From assembly GCA_963576735.1 (NCBI GenBank), contig OY755197.1:8382501-8446500 (forward strand): DNA of 64,000 nucleotides, in the 5' to 3' direction. Position numbers and translations under genes: made by a program. Numbering within the stretch: position 1 is the stretch's first letter; each line of letters opens with the position of its first letter. The stretch is from Bedellia somnulentella (taxonomy: Eukaryota > Arthropoda > Insecta > Lepidoptera > Bedelliidae). Shown piece by piece: positions 63,101 to 64,000 of the stretch. The notes beneath the pieces are model-generated. The model made no database searches, was not told the DNA's origin, and was given only the letters and a program-made list of their open reading frames with translations.

Positions 63101-63793
63101 TCCGTACTCGTATCGGAGGCTTTACCGATTTTAACCAAAATTTGCATGCATATTCAGTAGGTCTGAGAATCGGCTAACATCTATTTTTCATACCCCTAAG
63201 TGTTAAGGGTGGACAACCCTTATTTTTTTTTATAAAAACTCCTAAAGTTCGGCATAAGCAAATTTACACTACGAAATCTGTCATCATCAACAGCAACCCA
63301 TACTATATGGTAAGTAAAAACAGTATAGTAAATAAGGCCTATTGGCTTATGCTCACAATTTAAATTAAAACACATACACAGTTAATACAAAAAATATATT
63401 AAACTAAACTAACTAAAAAGGATTTTTTTGAAACACTTTGCTTTTTTATTTAGGTGTTGGAGATACTGGTCCTTCTGATCATCATATTTGTTTTCGGTAA
63501 AGAATTTTTTGCACACATGATATAAGGCGGGCGTAAATCATATGAATATAGTCATGCGCGGAGTTATGAAGATAATTTTCAATTGAGAATTATGTTTATT
63601 AAATTGACCATACTTTGTAAGTATTCAAAATTTTCAATGGTTATAAAAACATCAAGATTATTTACTGATAATTGTCCCAACAGACCCTCGGCGAATCACA
63701 GAAGATCCCATACGAAATTCTGGAGTCAAATGAAGCGGCCTCCATTTTCAAGACATACTTACAGGAGGCTCAGGAAGAACAGAGGAATTATGA
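45104..63793 (+). CDS. RhoGAPp190: RhoGAPp190 (ARHGAP5/35 family), N-terminal exons; gene continues beyond window
   Basis: Coding exons: 45104-45167, 52728-52840, 53726-53870, 55188-55390, 56281-56523, 58338-58438, 59449-59536, 60347-60474, 62818-62989, 63684-63793. All have AG/GT borders and consistent phases (1,0,1,0,0,2,0,2,0,2), giving 455 residues here. Residues ~13-260 are the p190-type GTPase domain: an extended P-loop ending GQLGIGKS (K34), [15 protein letters not shown], a G4-like TSKND, and a G5-like ETSSHD. From ~260 begin FF domains ([16 protein letters not shown], then [13 protein letters not shown]). In the known family, pseudo-GTPase and C-terminal RhoGAP domains follow; these lie outside. 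The protein turns off Rho at the cell cortex and acts in axon and epithelial shape control. Confidence 0.95.
46201..46422 (+). mobile_element. SINE-A copy in RhoGAPp190 intron 1
   Basis: Full-length body, poor tail (TTTATGTTTGTGTG). Same direction as the gene. Confidence 0.8.
46571..46824 (+). mobile_element. SINE-A copy, full length
   Basis: GCTGTGTAGTGTTGGCTTAG at the start; five TATG units at the end. Close to the family consensus. Confidence 0.85.
47493..47739 (+). mobile_element. SINE-A copy, full length
   Basis: Head GCCGTGTAGTGTCGGCTTAG, tail GTGAGTATATGTATGTATG. Same direction as the gene. Confidence 0.85.
47906..48044. mobile_element. MITE G, copy 1 (~139 bp)
   Basis: Perfect 14-base inverted ends GGGCAAGCACGAGC / GCTCGTGCTTGCCC. 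About 92% like the copy at 52169. No clear target duplication. Confidence 0.8.
48700..48790 (-). repeat. RTE-B LINE relic
   Basis: Blocks CTATCGATCGCCACT and CATACATGCTCTTTTATTCT of the family, minus orientation. Degenerate SINE-B tails follow near 49110-49190 and 49735-49800. Confidence 0.5.
50353..51013. mobile_element. Non-autonomous TIR transposon, 661 bp, long inverted ends, 8-bp TSD
   Basis: Inverted ends of about 75 bases start GGGTGTGTCCATCAGGATCC and contain repeated ATCAGGATCCCC and GGGGATCC units. The target duplication GAAAAACA (50345-50352, 51014-51021) is perfect; eight bases point to the hAT superfamily or a similar one. No transposase. The centre contains repeat R1. Confidence 0.85.
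50650..50822 (-). repeat. Unclassified repeat R1, copy 2
   Basis: Reverse complement of the repeat at 36120-36297, lying in the middle of the TIR element. Confidence 0.65.
51471..51720 (+). mobile_element. SINE-A copy, full length
   Basis: Head to (TATG)n tail, slightly diverged (AAGCTCCGGCTACCCCG). Confidence 0.85.
52169..52307. mobile_element. MITE G, copy 2
   Basis: Same 14-base perfect ends as copy 1. Confidence 0.8.
52545..52625 (-). repeat. tRNA-like SINE head relic
   Basis: The minus strand reads an A-box-like TAGCTCAGTGGG followed by a weak B-box-like GGGTCCTGAATC, about 100 bases before RhoGAPp190 exon 2. Confidence 0.45.
52728..52840 (+). CDS. RhoGAPp190: RhoGAPp190 exon 2 (P-loop)
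   Basis: 113 bases completing the nucleotide-binding loop begun in exon 1: the loop [17 protein letters not shown] is spread over the 7.5-kb intron 1. The spacing insertion between the first Gly and GKS is typical of p190 proteins. Ends HISVLSQ. Confidence 0.93.
53726..53870 (+). CDS. RhoGAPp190: RhoGAPp190 exon 3
   Basis: 48 codons plus one base: [17 protein letters not shown], then [18 protein letters not shown]. The 3' half of this exon has a decayed second copy 590 bases downstream (54385-54458). Confidence 0.93.
53891..54144 (+). mobile_element. SINE-A copy, full length
   Basis: Starts 20 bases after exon 3 of RhoGAPp190, i.e. almost at the donor. (TATG)n tail of four or more units. 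Confidence 0.88.
54385..54458 (+). pseudogene. Vestigial duplicate of RhoGAPp190 exon 3 (3' half)
   Basis: Reads [11 protein letters not shown], then [12 protein letters not shown], against [12 protein letters not shown] and [12 protein letters not shown] in exon 3. It keeps the exon end and a GT donor (GTACAA) but has no usable pyrimidine tract or acceptor upstream. The frame is open over the copied part, with one codon deleted. Confidence 0.75.
54786..55045. repeat. Inverted pair of tRNA-like elements
   Basis: The left member (minus, 54903 to 54832) is a tRNA-like unit: D arm TAGCTCAATTGGCAGAGC, T arm GCGGG TTCGAAT CCCGC. Its anticodon loop is eight bases and the acceptor has one mismatch, so it is not a clean tRNA gene. 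The right member (54971-55020) repeats the 3' half on the plus strand. Both carry the same A/T-rich tail ending TTTTATTTATTAGTAA, suggesting a very short SINE family. Confidence 0.65.
55420..55777 (-). mobile_element. SINE-B, tRNA-derived, full length
   Basis: The minus strand starts with an A box TAGCCCAGTGGG (exact consensus fit) and a B box GTTCAAATCCT. It ends GGGGATATTCGGCGTGAACG with an ATGTT-type tail. It lies in intron 4 of RhoGAPp190, antisense. Confidence 0.8.
55810..55994 (+). mobile_element. RTE-A LINE 3' fragment with TSD
   Basis: A 5'-truncated end of RTE-A with (TATG)n tail, flanked by TCAAAGG on both sides (55803-55809, 55995-56001). Confidence 0.75.
56600..57375 (+). repeat. 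RTE-A LINE relics around a SINE-A
   Basis: Broken family blocks at about 56600-56670, 56925-57140 and 57260-57370 (GTGGCAGAAGAAGC, GATGAGGTC, GATATCGTAAAAAAGATAG). Confidence 0.5.
56711..56920 (+). mobile_element. SINE-A copy, 5' truncated
   Basis: Starts at TCCGGTGGGTGTACGTAAGA, ends in (TATG)n. Confidence 0.8.
57389..57640 (+). mobile_element. SINE-A copy, full length
   Basis: Head GCCGTGTAGTGTCGGCTTAG to (TATG)n. Close relative of the copy at 51471. Confidence 0.85.
57700..57800 (-). repeat. SINE-A relic, antisense
   Basis: Blocks AAATCCCTTG and GGTGATGGGTCTCCAAC in minus orientation. The only SINE-A piece in RhoGAPp190 that is antisense. Confidence 0.5.
57919..58157 (+). mobile_element. 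SINE-A copy
   Basis: Nearly full length, tail of two to three TATG units. Confidence 0.82.
58439..59448. other. Intron 6 of RhoGAPp190
   Basis: Holds a repeat-like block (58540-58890: GACTGACTCACTGATCATCA and AGAGCTGAAAATTGGTATAG), common in Lepidoptera repeats. No gene. Confidence 0.4.
59449..59536 (+). CDS. RhoGAPp190: RhoGAPp190 exon 7 (FF domain)
   Basis: Thirty codons with the preceding split codon. It contains [16 protein letters not shown], part of the first FF domain, a phosphopeptide-binding helical module. An RTE-B LINE begins about 38 bases past its donor. Confidence 0.9.
59575..59923 (-). mobile_element. RTE-B LINE, 5'-truncated insertion with 11-bp TSD
   Basis: Flanked by TTGTTGCTTTA at 59564-59574 and 59924-59934, a clean record of target-primed insertion. 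The minus strand encodes [17 protein letters not shown] to the family end in an open frame. The tail is (AAGT)n. It lies 38 bases past RhoGAPp190 exon 7. Confidence 0.88.
60507..60742 (+). mobile_element. SINE-A copy
   Basis: Full head, short tail. Begins 32 bases after exon 8 of RhoGAPp190. Confidence 0.82.
60877..60986 (+). mobile_element. SINE-A, 5' truncated, 10-bp TSD, inside an RTE relic
   Basis: Target duplication TTTGTACGAT at 60867-60876 and 60987-60996. The flanks join into an RTE-A 3' relic in minus orientation (60810-61025). A direct record of SINE-A retroposition. Confidence 0.85.
61072..62089 (-). mobile_element. Non-autonomous Helitron, ~1,018 bp
   Basis: Read on the minus strand: A, then TCTATACTAATATTATAAAG ... 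GGGGTCAGCTAG, then T. The 5' part is similar to 21208-22389. Confidence 0.78.
62158..62398 (+). mobile_element. SINE-A copy
   Basis: Head GCCGTGTAGTGCCGGCTTAG; tail weak (GAGCATATGTATATGG). Diverged. Confidence 0.8.
62490..62756 (+). mobile_element. Small non-autonomous Helitron
   Basis: Starts at an AATATTATAAAGGCGAAAG block and ends GTCGGGTCAGCTAG before T. It holds GGATGTAT triplicates and an internal ~35-base tandem duplication near 62600-62660. Confidence 0.65.
62818..62989 (+). CDS. RhoGAPp190: RhoGAPp190 exon 9 (FF region and acidic linker)
   Basis: Encodes [20 protein letters not shown] and then an acidic, Ser/Asp-rich linker ([15 protein letters not shown]). A small Helitron ends 61 bases before its acceptor. 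Confidence 0.9.
63067..63290 (+). repeat. Lepidopteran-type dispersed repeat
   Basis: Begins TCTAATATATAAAATTCTCG and ends near CACTACGAAATCTGTCATC. Helitron-like start, end unclear. Confidence 0.4.
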
Positions 63794-63896
63794 GTAAGAT
63801 ATAGTTTTTTTTTATTTTACTTACTAACTGTACCAGTCTCCAATGGTGATGTATCTGAGGGGTTCTCTAGCAAATTTAATGGGTCGAAATATTCAC

Positions 63897-64000
63897 TTCT
63901 TTCTACCCACGGGTGTCGTAAGAGGCGACTAAGGGTATTGTGGCTTTTTATTGGATTTTTGGGTGATGCGGTTGGAGACCCATTACCAAAAACCTTTATT
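63897..64000 (+). mobile_element. SINE-A copy, cut by the window edge
   Basis: Starts inside the family at TTTCTACCCACGGGTGTCGT and continues to the last base. Confidence 0.8.

Overview
The window is a piece of an insect nuclear genome, most probably a moth or butterfly (Lepidoptera). The evidence is spliced genes with short exons and long AT-rich introns, a RhoGAPp190-type gene with insect-like spelling, Helitrons whose ends match the Lep1 kind (TC...CTAG between A and T), RTE-type LINE tails, and several SINE families with (TATG)n or (ATGTT)n tails. These are family-level inferences; the species is not identifiable by eye.

Layout. Positions 895-34751 (minus strand) hold one 13-exon gene, rebuilt here from splice sites and matching phases. 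It encodes a protein of at least about 4,850 residues. One coding exon alone is 12,650 bases (1265-13914). I do not recognise the family. The first ~575 residues look ordered and helical, and the rest is a Ser/Asn/Lys-rich, probably disordered tail. A 200-base assembly gap (18111-18310) cuts into exon 7. Positions 34752-45103 are the intergenic interval between two divergently transcribed genes. It is filled with transposable elements: a MADF-domain gene fragment, a solo LTR, a Helitron with a helicase relic, a MITE inside a SINE, and a cluster of a short GTAACAGAG motif. From 45104 to the right edge (plus strand) lie the first ten coding exons of RhoGAPp190: the N-terminal GTPase domain and the start of the FF-domain region. 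The gene runs out of the window.

Introns are packed with mobile DNA. The largest piece is a young, almost intact Ty3/gypsy LTR retrotransposon (24459-29168), antisense in an intron of the giant gene. It has 112-base LTRs that differ at one position, a 5-base target duplication and one frame break in pol. A LINE with an RNase H domain (29781-31445), many 5'-truncated RTE LINE pieces and about 18 copies of one SINE-like family fill the rest. Nearly all SINE copies inside the two genes point in the host gene's direction.

Most interesting structures: a shared 3' tail in three retroposon families (a likely LINE/SINE partnership); an array of about 200-bp partial exon duplications (20.86-23.06 kb) in the giant gene, split by a Helitron; a vestigial second copy of a RhoGAPp190 exon; a 661-bp element with long inverted ends and a perfect 8-bp target duplication; and an inverted pair of tRNA-like sequences. 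I found no CRISPR, operon or prokaryotic system.
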